Positions 12,691 to 22,905 of a DNA stretch of 64,000 nucleotides are shown here, one piece after another. The notes under the pieces were generated by a model. It was not told the DNA's origin. It made no database searches and worked only from the letters and a program-made list of their open reading frames with translations. The number at the start of each line of letters is the position of its first letter. The stretch's first letter is position 1. This stretch comes from Ottelia alismoides. Lineage: Eukaryota > Streptophyta > Magnoliopsida > Alismatales > Hydrocharitaceae. The DNA lies in NCBI GenBank assembly GCA_037367405.1, contig JAZKJV010003261.1, positions 62,001 through 126,000 on the forward strand. Direction: 5' to 3'. The position numbers were made by a program, and so were the translations under genes.

Positions 12691-14126
12691 TGGTATGAAA
12701 ATGAAATTTGATCGTTTTAAGAGCATTAATTCATCATTTTCGAAAACAAATCACGATAAAGCATTGCATTCACGAGAAAAGAGCTCGATTAGGTAATGAA
12801 ATCCTTCTTTTTGCTAATGATTTTCATGTGATTTCATTGAAATTCCTTGATTTTATGTTCTTCTCTACGAAAACCCCGATTTGGTTATTTTAGAGAAAAT
12901 ATGAAAAGTTGCTTTGTAATTCCCACTATAATAATTCCTAAACATCGAATAGATGCAGTGGCATGGAAAGTTAGGGTTTGGAAGTTAAAATACACATATG
13001 AGTATATATACATATCAATTAATATATGTGTATGTTTATAGTCGATATTGATGAATATGAAAATTGAAGGCCTAACGAAAGAATTACATCGTGGGAATTT
13101 ATGCGTATTGAAATGGATCCTGAAAATGATAGTGTGTTGTGTTAAGAATGACTTGGAGTAGATACTATAGGTCTAGCATGCAATATGTAGGTTTATTAGA
13201 AGAACATCCATATTGGCAAGCCAAACCTAGGTGGTACATAGTTGCCTGGATAGGTTGAGCGTGCGAAATAAATTATTTGCAATGCATGGTACTCGTCTAC
13301 CATTAGGCGGATTGACTGACTTTAAGCCACGTGAAGGCACGAGTGATCGGATAGCGGCTGGGTCATGATAACATGTATTCAAAGCTGCTAGTTTATGTGA
13401 TTAAAGGTTAGCTTGTGGTTTTAAGGTACCGAGTCCTCGAGTTCGGTGTGCTTCTTTGTGTGTCAGGATGAGGGTTTGAACCTTGGATAATAAAAGAAAA
13501 GGAAATTGCTAGGGTAGTATTGGAGGATTGGTTAAGGTGATGTGGAGCAGCATAAGCTCACCACATCAACGCAAACTCCAATCCTGAAGTGTCCACAACT
13601 TCGGAGTCCATGAATGGTGAAGTTTTCCTTGGACTAATCCCTGACGTGGAATAGAAGGAATACAACCTAAACTAATGAGAAGAAATGAAACTTTCTGGTA
13701 TAATAAGTTTTGCTAAACTACACTACTTGTTTACTTTTATCTTCTTCGTTACTTAGCACTCATTAATCTTCATCCTATGATTTCTGAAAATCCAACAAGT
13801 GTCGGTGAGCTATCACAAGGACTTTAATAATCCGACCAGCAAACATAATAGCCATCCTGCTAGTCATAGTAGCTTTACTTTATCAGGTAGTTGGTAATCT
13901 TTTTGTGTATTTCATTTTCAACGGATGTACCTGTAAATGGCTATAGTGAGACTATGTATCATGTAAACTTTGTTGTGAATGAAAAAGTATTAAATAGTTC
14001 TTTCTGAGTATTTTTAATTGCAGACTATTTCTGAATTTTAGTTGTGATTGTTGAATAAATTATTGATGAGTACCCATATCCAGACATGAAAGGATCTGAC
14101 GGCCCAGAATTGGGGTCGTGATAGTT

Positions 14127-14138
14127 TGATATCAAAGC
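14127..14138 (+). other. Primer-binding site of gypsy copy B
   Basis: TGATATCAAAGC differs at two bases from TGGTATCAGAGC, the complement of the 3' end of initiator methionine tRNA used by Del-type elements. It sits 3 bp after the LTR terminus and is followed by the usual 'atggtt'. Confidence 0.7.
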
Positions 14139-15207
14139 ATGGTTACCTGTTATTTATTCACTAATTGACAACTATGAGAGGTGTTCAGAAACCAAGGTTG
14201 TATTAAGATCCTTTGATCTTAATATTTGACTACAATAACATTCATAAGCCATTGTCCCTTATGTACATCATGTTAAGACATATAGGACCTAACCTTTGTC
14301 CTTGATTCATATCATCATGAAAGGCCAAGATGTGTTTATGCAATTGATGGTTATGATGGTGATGCCCCCTCAAAGTGGGTCAAAGGTAGTAGGCATTAGA
14401 GCAAAGACCACATGCCACAATGAGAGATTCAAGTCATCCAGATCCGTGGATGCTAAAGTTGAAAGTTCTATTTATGAGAAAGAGTCTAGATACCATCAAT
14501 CCATAGAATTTGTTTACCCCTATTGGAACAGTAGAGGATGTGCTTCTTAGGCACGTAAAAAAAGGAAAAAACAAGAATAATATATTCCTATTGTAAGGAT
14601 AAGATTCTGATAAAAGCACAAAACCCTTATCTGATTAAGGAAGCAAGAGGTCAATTATAATTCAATAAGATCTTAGATGATTGTGTTGTACTGATAACAG
14701 AACATCAGCTACATATTTCCCTATTACTTATTGAAATGGATGACTTTGATCTCATCTCGAGGATGGACTGACAAGAAAGACATCATGCATGCTTGAATGT
14801 TTCTGTAAGACAATAACTTTTCACATTCCTAACTCGATAGGCTTCCGTTTTATTGGAAAGACATTCAATGACGATGTCAAATACATCTCTACTCTGAAGG
14901 TACAACAGTTGTTAGAGCAAGGGTGCTAAGGTTATTTAGCTCATGTATCCACTACCTCAGGGTCAGAGGAAATGATAGAAGATGTACCTATAGTATGCGA
15001 GTTTCCTGATGTATTTCTAGATGAACTACTTGGAATACCACCTGAGCGAGAGATTGAATTTGAAATATCTCTCACACCTAATACTCATTCTATATCTATC
15101 CCTCTATATAGGATGGCACCAGCCGAGTTATAGAATTTAAAGGTACAATTACAAGAACTGTTAGACAAAGGTTTCATTCGTCCTAGTACTTTACCATGGG
15201 GTGCACC
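14139..15207 (+). pseudogene. Ty3/gypsy copy B: gag scrap, protease, start of RT
   Basis: Only about 500 bp separate the primer-binding site from the protease-like segment, so most of gag is deleted. A decayed zinc-knuckle-like piece ends near 14547. The protease end is recognisable as 'MDDFDLISRMD' (about 14737-14769), equivalent to the DVILGMDWL block. The RT lead-in follows, with a PDVF segment and '[15 protein letters not shown]' ending at the insertion point. Internal stops show it is inactive. The RT resumes at 16519 after the hAT element. Confidence 0.75.
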
Positions 15208-15220
15208 TAGGGATGCAAAC

Positions 15221-15390
15221 AAACGAATACGAATGCGAATTCAGGTCATACCATAACCATATTCATTTTATATTACAAATACGAATACGAATACGGATGT
15301 TATACGAATGTAAAAAATCAAGATCCATATCCTCAAAATACGAATACGGATACGAATCTTATACGAACGAATGTGAATATCGAACGAATA
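15221..15390. repeat. Left subterminal (GAATAC)n-like array
   Basis: Repeated 'cgaatacgaat' words spaced irregularly beside the left terminus. Their reverse complements cluster at the right end (16276-16490). Such subterminal repeats are typical transposase-binding regions of hAT elements; that role is inferred. Confidence 0.7.
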
Positions 15391-15395
15391 TTGCA

Positions 15396-15402
<7 letters not shown>

Positions 15403-15437
<35 letters not shown>
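15403..15437 (+). repeat. (TG)n microsatellite
   Basis: Uninterrupted TG repeats preceding 'tatgtgtgcgtac', inside the hAT element. Confidence 0.9.
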
Positions 15438-15440
<3 letters not shown>

Positions 15441-15696
15441 CGTACCTGATTATTTGGCAATCACTTCCGCATTACTTCCATATTATGACTTGAATCTAAA
15501 ATTTAACTTAGTATGATACAATAATATAATATCGAATAATGCAGTAAAAGGGTTTGAAGGAAACAAATAAATATCTTGCAAAACATTCCATACACAAAAA
15601 TATTCCATAAATTCCATACAAATCTTCCAATAACATAAACCGTATTCTAATTCTTTCTAACAAAACAATCCATACACAAAAAAACATTACAAGAAT

Positions 15697-16253
15697 GTGA
15701 ATTTTACCAGATCGGACGCAAATGGAGGCGGATGGTGGCAGTGGCGCAATGCAAGGGAGCAGAACCGTCGGGGCGGAACAGACGACAGCCGGCAAGGGCC
15801 AGATAGAAGGGTGCGGGCCGCAGGGGCGGCGCTGGGCTGGGCGGAGGGGAAGGAGGGGGGGCTGCGGGCCTGCTGCAGGGGGGTGGCAGGGGCGGAAGGG
15901 GGGCGACAGGGGGCGTAGAGAGGCAGAGGGGGGAGGAAGGGGCTGCGGGCCTGCTGCAAGGGGGCAACAAGGGTGGAATGGGGGTGGAGGGGGGTGGAAG
16001 AGGCTGCGATGGAAGGGGGAACGGAGGGGGACGCAAGGGGCTACGGGCGCGGAAGGGGGGCGGAGGGATGCTTAAGGAGGGGCGGAGGGGGGCGACAGTG
16101 GGGCGGAAGGGGGCGGTAGCCGAGCTGGAGGCATATGAGGGCGGAAGGGCGGCGCGTGGTGGTGGATTGGGAGAGGAGAGGTCGGCGCGGGGGGTGGCCG
16201 GGTGGGTGGGACTTCTGTGGGTGTTGGGGAAGAAACCCTACCCTTGGTATTAG
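15697..16253. other. G-rich core of the hAT element
   Basis: Strong strand asymmetry: the + strand is G-rich, with many runs of 4-8 G, iterating a loose 'ggaaggggggcggagg' motif. Frames are open on both strands only because of composition. The translations are low-complexity Gly/Arg or Pro/Ser with no domain. It could be expanded simple sequence or captured genomic DNA. Confidence 0.55.
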
Positions 16254-16275
16254 GTAAATAACTTAAATAAAAATA

Positions 16276-16490
16276 ACCTATTTCGTAACGAATATTCGTA
16301 TTCGTAATCGTATTCGTAATATTTTTCGTATTCGTATTCGTGTTCGTATTCGTTAAGTAAGGATTCGTATTCGTATTCGTATCCGCAAAAAGTTCATTTC
16401 CAATATTCGAATTCGTATTCGTATTCGCCTGTTTTAAAAAATCAAGATCCATATCCTCTTAAAAACGAATATGGATACGAACGAATAAGA
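16276..16490. repeat. Right subterminal (ATTCGT)n-like array
   Basis: Dense 'attcgtattcgt' words, mirror image of the array near the left end of the hAT element. Confidence 0.75.
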
Positions 16491-16518
16491 ATATAACCGC
16501 ATCCATTTGCGTCCCTAC

Positions 16519-17325
16519 CGTGCACCTATTTTGTTTGTAAGGAAGATGGATGGATCGATGCGGTTGTGCATTGACTATATACGGCTAAATAAGAGGACAA
16601 TAAAGAACAAGTGTCCTCTGCCAAGAATAGATGATCTCTTTGACCATTTGCATGGTTCAACAGTGTATTACATGATTGATTTAAGATCTAGAGATCATTA
16701 TTTAAAATCTAAAGATGTGGATATACCCAAGACATCCTTTCGAAATATATGTGTGCATTATGAATTTTTGGTTATGCCTTTTGGGCTAACAGATGCCTCA
16801 TCGACCTTCATGGATCTCATGAATAGAGTATTCATGGAGTTCCTAGATCACTTTGTAGTAGTCTTTATTGATGACATACTTATTTACTCCAAGGATAAGT
16901 GCCAGCATTAACATCATCTCCGACAAGCACTTGAAACACTAAGGAAGAATAAATTGTGTGCTAAATATAACAAATATGACTTATGTCTATCCGGAGTATC
17001 CTTCTTAGGACGTGTTGTTTCTGGAGAAGATATATCAGTTGATCCTACGATGGTTAGTGTGGTGATGAGTTGGGAACGCCCGAAGACTGTCACAAAAATA
17101 TGATCTTTTCTAGATCCAGCAGGGTATTACAGAAGATTTGTGAAGAACTTTTCACGAATAGCATTGCCAATGACTAGGATTACTAGGAAGTCCCATTCGT
17201 ATGGTCGATGCATGCGAAAACAACTTTCAAACACTGAAAGAATGCCTAACATATGCGCCTATCCTTACTCTACCCCCTGGGAGTGAAGGGTTTACAGTGT
17301 ACATTGATACGTCTAAATAAGAGCT
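16519..17325 (+). pseudogene. Ty3/gypsy copy B: reverse transcriptase continuation
   Basis: Continues the RT after the hAT insertion. 16507-16911 is open and includes '[13 protein letters not shown]', '[11 protein letters not shown]', '[17 protein letters not shown]' and the catalytic [10 protein letters not shown], the Ty3/gypsy form of the Y/F-x-D-D motif. 16985-17325 parallels 9107-9430 of copy A at roughly 85 percent identity by eye, up to the first residues of RNase H. It stops abruptly at 17325, where Athila/Tat-like DNA begins. Confidence 0.85.
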
Positions 17326-18400
17326 TTGATAGGGGGACCTCCGAGTCAATTTCGTTATATCACCTTGTATTTAACCATAGCTATGGATTCATATCATTTG
17401 TACTATGAGGACATAGAAAAAGGTAACTATAGGGTTTATAGCATATATTATTGTATATATACTTTATCCATAACTTATATTTTTAAAATTTTGAATTTTT
17501 TGGGCTAGGATCTAGGTATACTGGTGAACTGATTTGTGTAAAATTTTTGTATTTTTTTTAAAATGAGGGATTAACTTTTTGTAAATAAAAGATCAAATTT
17601 ATTCAAAAACTCCATAAAAATCTGAAAAAAATTTCTTTGGTAGAGACTTTGACTACTAGGCTTAAAAATGAGTAGCTACTCTTTAGTGAGGGAATTACGA
17701 TCTCCCTTAGCAGAGTGGTGGTTTAGAGGACACTGTGTATGGCTTCGTACTCAAGTAACACGGGTAGCCATCTGAGAGTCCATACTTACACCCATACTGG
17801 CTTGAAGTAGATGCAAATATTCATATGAGCTTGGGTCAGTCACTGTCTCTCTTAAGAATTTAAAAAATGATGAAATGAATTTAATATCATAAAAATTTGT
17901 AAAAGATACAACACAAAATTCACTAACTCTGGATTTGACGTATTCCTAACACATTCACTATCACTTAAGGCTTGAGAATTTAAAGACACTTGATTTCAGA
18001 GATCTTAAGAGACTGAGTTAGCCAACCTTAGTCATTAGGATTTTGAACTTAATAATCTACACTTCCCTGGTTTGAAAGATTTGAGCGCTATATTGCACTC
18101 TTCATCTCTACCTTCTAAAGAATATGATCATGACATCACTTTCGCAACTACATGATTGGTGAGATGAATTGAGTTATCACTTGAGGAATTGAGACTAGTG
18201 ATTTGAGTCTAGGCCCAATTTAGTGATACTTGAGGATGGGATAAAGTGAATGAAAGCTTCAAGAAACCTGAGTGTCAACAAACCCTAGCCAATATGTGAA
18301 CAAGTTCACATGATATTGTTTGATATTTACCTATGTACCAGGGTGTGATGAAACCTAAATAATTGTTGATCAGTTTGCACTATTGGTAAAAGCAGTGGAG
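17326..18400 (+). mobile_element. Internal region of + strand Athila/Tat-like non-coding element, left part
   Basis: This stretch matches, in reverse complement, the internal region of the opposite element at about 34680-35675. The recognisable words are 'ctatggattcatat', 'ttttttgggcta' and the block with 'gaactgattt'. It starts at 'gatagggggacc', equivalent to one of the polypurine-like repeats of the opposite copy. It is interrupted at 18400 by the 18401-23505 element, whose target duplication TGGAG lies here at 18396-18400, and continues at 23506. No coding frame is supported. Confidence 0.65.
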
Positions 18401-20552
18401 TGACCAGTCGCTAAATACGATGTTTAATTGGGCGTGTTGTAGTACGTGTACTTAGCGATTCAGTCAGAACCGAGAGAACATCTCCGTGAAGAGTGTCTCG
18501 GCTTAATTTATATCCTGGGCAAGTCCGGGGTCGAACATTGGGAGGCAAAGGAACAACTTCGGGTTTAATTTAAAAACTTAGGTCTAGATTTCCAAGTGGT
18601 ATTTTTTTTAGATTTTTTAATGCCAAAAAAATGCTAATGTAAAATGTGGGTAAATCAAGTTAATAAGAAAGCATACAACTTAGCCAAATTAATTTTAATG
18701 AGAAATTAATCCAATTTAGCTAAATTATATTTTCCAGTAAACTTAATCCGGTGATGAATGCAAAACATATTTTTTTAGAACTTTCAGGGTTAAAATGTAA
18801 CAATTAAAAATACACACTTTTTATGGGTATTTTTGCAATTTTTCACACAAACAGTAAGCAAAAATGATGAAAAACTTATTGGAATGAAAACATGATGCAA
18901 GGATACTGCAGTATTTTTTTTTTGGATTTTTTAACAAAATATGAATTTTTTATGTATTCTTTAGTGAAAACAGTGAGACGGTGAGTAATTAATTCCTAAT
19001 TAATCTACAATATCAAATTAATCAGAGTGCATATTATCCCAAAAATATATTTTCATATGGCATCCAGGAGACTTGAAATTTCGCAAAAAAGATGTATGTG
19101 GATAAAATTAAAAATTAAATACTAAAATCACTCTACAATTTATTTCAAGCACAAGACAACTCCACTTTGGATGAAAATTGGACAATAAGTTAAGCACTTG
19201 TCAAGACATCATGTATAAATTTTGTGGAATTTTTAGAGCAATTGTGAGTTAGTTATCAATTTAAGAGCACGGAATGGGTAAAATATGAAGAATTTTAGTT
19301 AAATATTTTTAATTAATTACCCACAACTCACAAAAATACAAATAAATATTCAAATGGTAGATAATTTGTTGCTCAACATCATGGCATTTTTCATTTAATA
19401 AAATGATGCAATACTGAAGTCCAAATTAAGTTGCAAACACAGAGGTGTCTTTGCAAATAAAGAAACTAAGATTACAATGCAAACATATACTGGGATTGTT
19501 ATGCAATATTAGAAACTATACAAAATATTTAAACAATTTTTACAATAAAAAAACAAAGAATTTTTACCCCCTTCTTCCTTCCTTCGGCGGTGCGCAGGGG
19601 AAAACCCAACGGGGATGCGGCGGCGGCGGCCCCGCGCGAGGTGGAGGTCAGCCGCGTGGAGGAGGGAAGAGGCGGAGAGCGGTCGGCAGTCGACGATACA
19701 ACGTGGCGGAGTCCGACGGTTGCTGGGCGGAGGAGAGGGCGGCGCGGGAGCGGAGAAGAGTCGACGACTGGAGTTGGTGGGCTGTGCGGGCGGCCGTATG
19801 CGAGCGGTAGGGGCGCGCGACAGGTGGTGTGGGTGGCGCCGCGCGCGGCCGCAGAAGCGGCAGGTGGTGGCTGGCGGAGGACTAGCAGCGGAGGCGCGAC
19901 CTCCACGGGTGGCGGCGGCTGTGGGAACTTTCCCCCCACCGCTGCTGCGTTACTTTTTTTGATTTTTTTATTATTTTTTTGCTGTAAGAAACTTCTTTTT
20001 TGTTGTATTTTATTTTATTTTTTTGGTTAAACAGGGGATGTAAATGATGAGGAAAACAAATATTGTGGTGGTGGTAGAGATGAATTAAGACACATGGAAG
20101 AGAGTGGTGATATGATGTGCTAAAAATGCAAGAATAAAAATGAACAAACAAATTACCTACAATGGAAGGGAAATTTGGCTTGGAAGTTGGTCTTTACAGC
20201 TTTTTCCTTTTGGGATCTAGGAGCATTTATTTGAGGTAAATTTTGTTTTGTATTTTTATATTTTTATATACATTGTTATGAACAAGTTGGAGAAATAATT
20301 AGCCAAAAAGGTGTTGAAATGAAATTATTAAAAATACATGAAATTTTGGGCTATTTATATGTGAGAAACTCTTTTAATTTTGTGGCTTTTTATTATTAAT
20401 TTATTTTATACAATTTAATATACAATAATTAGTGTATTTTATTTACAAGAGTCATTTTGTTAATTTATTGATTTTATAGATATTTTTCTGGGATTTTACT
20501 CGAGGATTTTGCTAAGAGAAAGATATTGAGATGATGAATCGTGGATTCATCA
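18401..20552 (-). repeat. 3' LTR of the 18401-23505 element
   Basis: It is 2152 bp, ending ...GATTCATCA on the + strand and beginning TGACCAGTCGC. It holds the U5 word 'ggggtcgaaca' (about 18531) and a GC island (about 19570-19940). It is colinear with the other LTR apart from a MITE present only in that copy. Confidence 0.9.
19575..19940. other. GC-rich island within the LTR (copy 1)
   Basis: A 370 bp CpG- and GGC-rich block stands out from the AT-rich LTR. It is repeated at about 22520-22905 in the other LTR. On the element's sense (minus) strand both copies keep an open frame of roughly 115-136 codons rich in Pro, Ala, Arg and Ser. The frame survives partly because the composition lacks stop codons. 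No domain is seen. It could be part of the leader or a promoter-proximal island. Confidence 0.5.
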
Positions 20553-21107
20553 CCCCCTATACTTAAACTTTGATAGTCCTCGAGCAAACAAAGAGTGAAT
20601 AAGTTGGATTAAACCCTTGACTGTGCATGTGAATACAAGACTTGATCCGTTCAAGAACTTTCGGTTTTAGAGATCCTAAAATTCTAAGCTGAACCAAGCT
20701 CTAGTCAAAAGGTATCCAATTTCCCAAATCATCAGACTCTCTTTGTATACATATATAGTAGGGATATGACTTTAAGTGTTGACCGCAGTTACAAGACTAG
20801 AGTCACAACGTCACCCAAGATTCCAGTCCAAGAGACTCTCCTAAGGACCCAATCCTCAACACTAGGGAATAAATCATTTCTTGCATCCAATCCACCGTCT
20901 CTTTAGCTGTCAGACTTGAAAGTGTAGATGGAAGGCCAGTTGATGGAGGGCATAGGATTGTGTCATTTCTTCTCTCCCTCTCATTGGAACAAGGATCCTC
21001 TCAAGTGCCTTATTACGCAAAACCAAAAATATGCATCGGAGGAGGAGCAACGGCCCCCAACGCCGCCGCCCCACCTTCCCCTTCTCCTCCTTGGCAACGG
21101 CGCCATC
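20553..21107 (-). other. Internal domain (non-coding) of the 18401-23505 element
   Basis: The only identifiable signals are the polypurine tract at its + strand left edge ('cccccta', 20553-20560) and the primer-binding site at its right edge. The middle carries words such as 'cagacttgaaagtgtagatgg' that recur at 34207 (same orientation) and near 23935 (inverted), so it is a conserved non-coding interior shared by three elements in the window. Confidence 0.8.
21091..21105 (-). other. Primer-binding site TGGCGCCGTTGCCAA
   Basis: It lies two bases inside the 5' LTR edge on the minus strand. The TGGCGCC core is characteristic of Athila/Tat-type elements and is generally attributed to tRNA-Asp priming. 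It fixes the element's orientation. Confidence 0.8.
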
Positions 21108-21816
21108 TGACGAGTCGCTAAATACGATGTTTAATTGAGCGCATTGTAGCACGTGTTCTTAGCGATTCAGTCAGAACCGAGAGAAGATCTCTGTGAAGAG
21201 TGTCTCGGCTTAGTTTATATCCCAGACAACTGTGGGGTCGAACACAGGGAGGCAAAGGAACAACTTCGGGTTTAATTTAAAAACTTAGGTCTAGATTTCC
21301 AAGCGGTATTTTTTTTAGATTTTTTTAATACCAAAAATGCTAATGTAAAATGCGGATGAATCAAGTAAATAAGAAAGTATACAACTTAGCCAAATTAATT
21401 TTAATGAGAAATTAATCCAATTTAGCTAAATTATATTTTTCCAGTAAACTTAATCCAGTGATGAATGCAAAACATATTTTTTAGAATTTTCAGGGTTAAA
21501 ATGCAACAATAAAAAATACACACTTTTTATGGGTATTTTCGCATTTTTTATTCAAACAGTAAGCAAAAATGTTGAAAAATTTATTGGAATGAAAACATGA
21601 TGCAAGGATACTAAATATTTTTTTTGGATTTTTTTGACAAAATATGAATTTTTTTTGTATTCTTTAGTGAAAACAGTGATACAGTGAGTAATTAATTCCT
21701 AATTAATCCACAATATCAAATTAATCAGAGTGCGAATTATCCCAAAAATATATTTTCATATGGCATCCAAAAGACTTAAAATTTCGCAAAAAAGATGTAT
21801 GTGGATTTAATTAAAA

Positions 21817-22058
21817 GGGATTTTTACCCGGGAGACCATATAAACTTTGCCAATTACCTCCACGACCTTTGAAACAATCTAATTCCCCTCTCATCCATGT
21901 AAACTTGCCAACTCTTACCCCATGAACACCGTGGTTAATCTATTTGAAGTTTGTGGGGGTTCTTGGGATAATTTACAAGGTCGATGGGATAATTACGTTG
22001 TGTAGAATCTCGTTGAGTTAATTTAAAAAGTTTATAGGGTCTGCTGGGTAAAAATTCC
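21817..22058. mobile_element. MULE-type MITE inside the LTR
   Basis: 242 bp with about 30 bp terminal inverted repeats, GGGATTTTTACCCGGGAGAC at the left and, reversed, GGAATTTTTACCCAGCAGAC at the right. It is flanked by the 9 bp direct repeat taattaaaa at 21808-21816 and 22059-22067. A 9 bp duplication with G-starting repeats is the Mutator pattern. The partner LTR lacks it, so it arrived after the retrotransposon. No coding capacity. Confidence 0.9.
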
Positions 22059-22519
22059 TAATTAAAAATCAAATATTAAAATCACTCTACAACTTATTTC
22101 AGGCACAAGACAACTCCACTTTGGATGAAATTGGGACAGTAAGTTAAGCACTTATCAAGACATCATGTCTAAATTTTGTGGAATTTTTAGAGCAACTGTG
22201 AGTTAGTTATCAATTTAAGAGCACAGAATGGGTAAAATATGAAGAATTTCAGTTAAATATTTTTAATTAACTATCCACAACTCACAAAAATACAAATAAA
22301 TATTCCAATGGTAGAAAATTTATTGCTCAACATCATGTCATTTTTCATTTAATAAAATGATGCAATACTGAAGTCCAAATTAAGATGCAAACACATGGGT
22401 GACTTTGCAAATAAAGAAATTAAGATTACAATGCAAACATATACAAGGACGGTTATGCAATATTAGAAACTACACAAAATATTTATACAATTTTTACAAT
22501 AAAAAACAAAGAATTTTTA

Positions 22520-22905
22520 CCCCCTTCTTCCTTCGGCGGTGCGCAGGGGAAAACCCAATGGGGGATGCGGCGGCGGCGGCCCGCGTGAGGTGGAGGTCGT
22601 CCGCGCGGAGGAGGAAAGGGACGGAGCGGTCGGCGGCCGCCGATGCAGCGTGGTGGAGTCTGGCGGTTGTTGGGCGGAGGAGAGGGCGGCGCGGGGGCGG
22701 AGAAGAGTCGGCGGCTGGAGTTGGTGGGCCGTGCGGGCGGCCGTGCGCGAGCGGTAGGGGCGCGCAGCAGGTGGTGTGGGTGGCGCCGCGAGCGGCAGCA
22801 ACAGCGGGAGGTGGTGGCTGGCGGAGGACTAGTGGCGGAGACGTGACCTCCACGGGTGGCGGCGGCGGAGGGAACTCCCCCCCCCCCCCACCGCTGCTGC
22901 GTTAC
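22520..22905. other. GC-rich island within the LTR (copy 2)
   Basis: Counterpart of the 19575-19940 island. It ends with a run of C before the AT-rich part. Small indels relative to copy 1 shift the reading frame locally, which argues against strong selection for a protein. Confidence 0.5.

Larger units (their letters stand above)
11292..14123 (+). repeat. LTR apparently shared by gypsy copies A and B
   Basis: This 2.8 kb lies between the end of the copy A polyprotein and the primer-binding site of copy B. It contains a promoter-like stretch with TATA at 11861-11867 after an AT-rich upstream part, a purine-rich leader (11920-12000), internal tandem repeats (12084-12410 and 12415-12690), and the terminal word 'ggggtcgtgata' (ends 14123), matching the usual 'GGGGTCGTGACA' terminus of Del-type LTRs. 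I see only one LTR equivalent here, not two. The start is approximate; 'tgttaagg' at 11379 is one candidate. Confidence 0.55.
15208..16518. mobile_element. Non-autonomous hAT-type DNA transposon in gypsy RT
   Basis: The ends are TAGGGATGCAAA (15208) and, reversed, TAGGGACGCAAA (ending 16518, plus one base), close to the Ac-type terminus TAGGGATGAAA. Flanks are ggtgcacc (15200-15207) and cgtgcacc (16519-16526), an 8 bp target duplication with one mismatch, as expected for hAT. Removing the insert joins LPWGAP to ILFVRKMDG, the normal RT N-terminal block, which independently proves the boundaries. Both subterminal regions (about 15221-15390 and 16276-16490) are filled with 'gaatacgaat'-type repeats. 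The core has a TG microsatellite and a 550 bp G-rich block. No transposase is present. Confidence 0.85.

Noticed and set aside
15687..16253. Open frames of 73-117 codons in the hAT core
   Set aside because: G-rich simple sequence opens nearly all frames; the translations are Gly/Arg or Pro/Ser repeats without domains.
19445..20030. Several overlapping open frames of 110-146 codons on both strands
   Set aside because: They lie in the GC-rich island of an LTR, exist in several frames at once, are low-complexity, and their frames shift between the two LTR copies.
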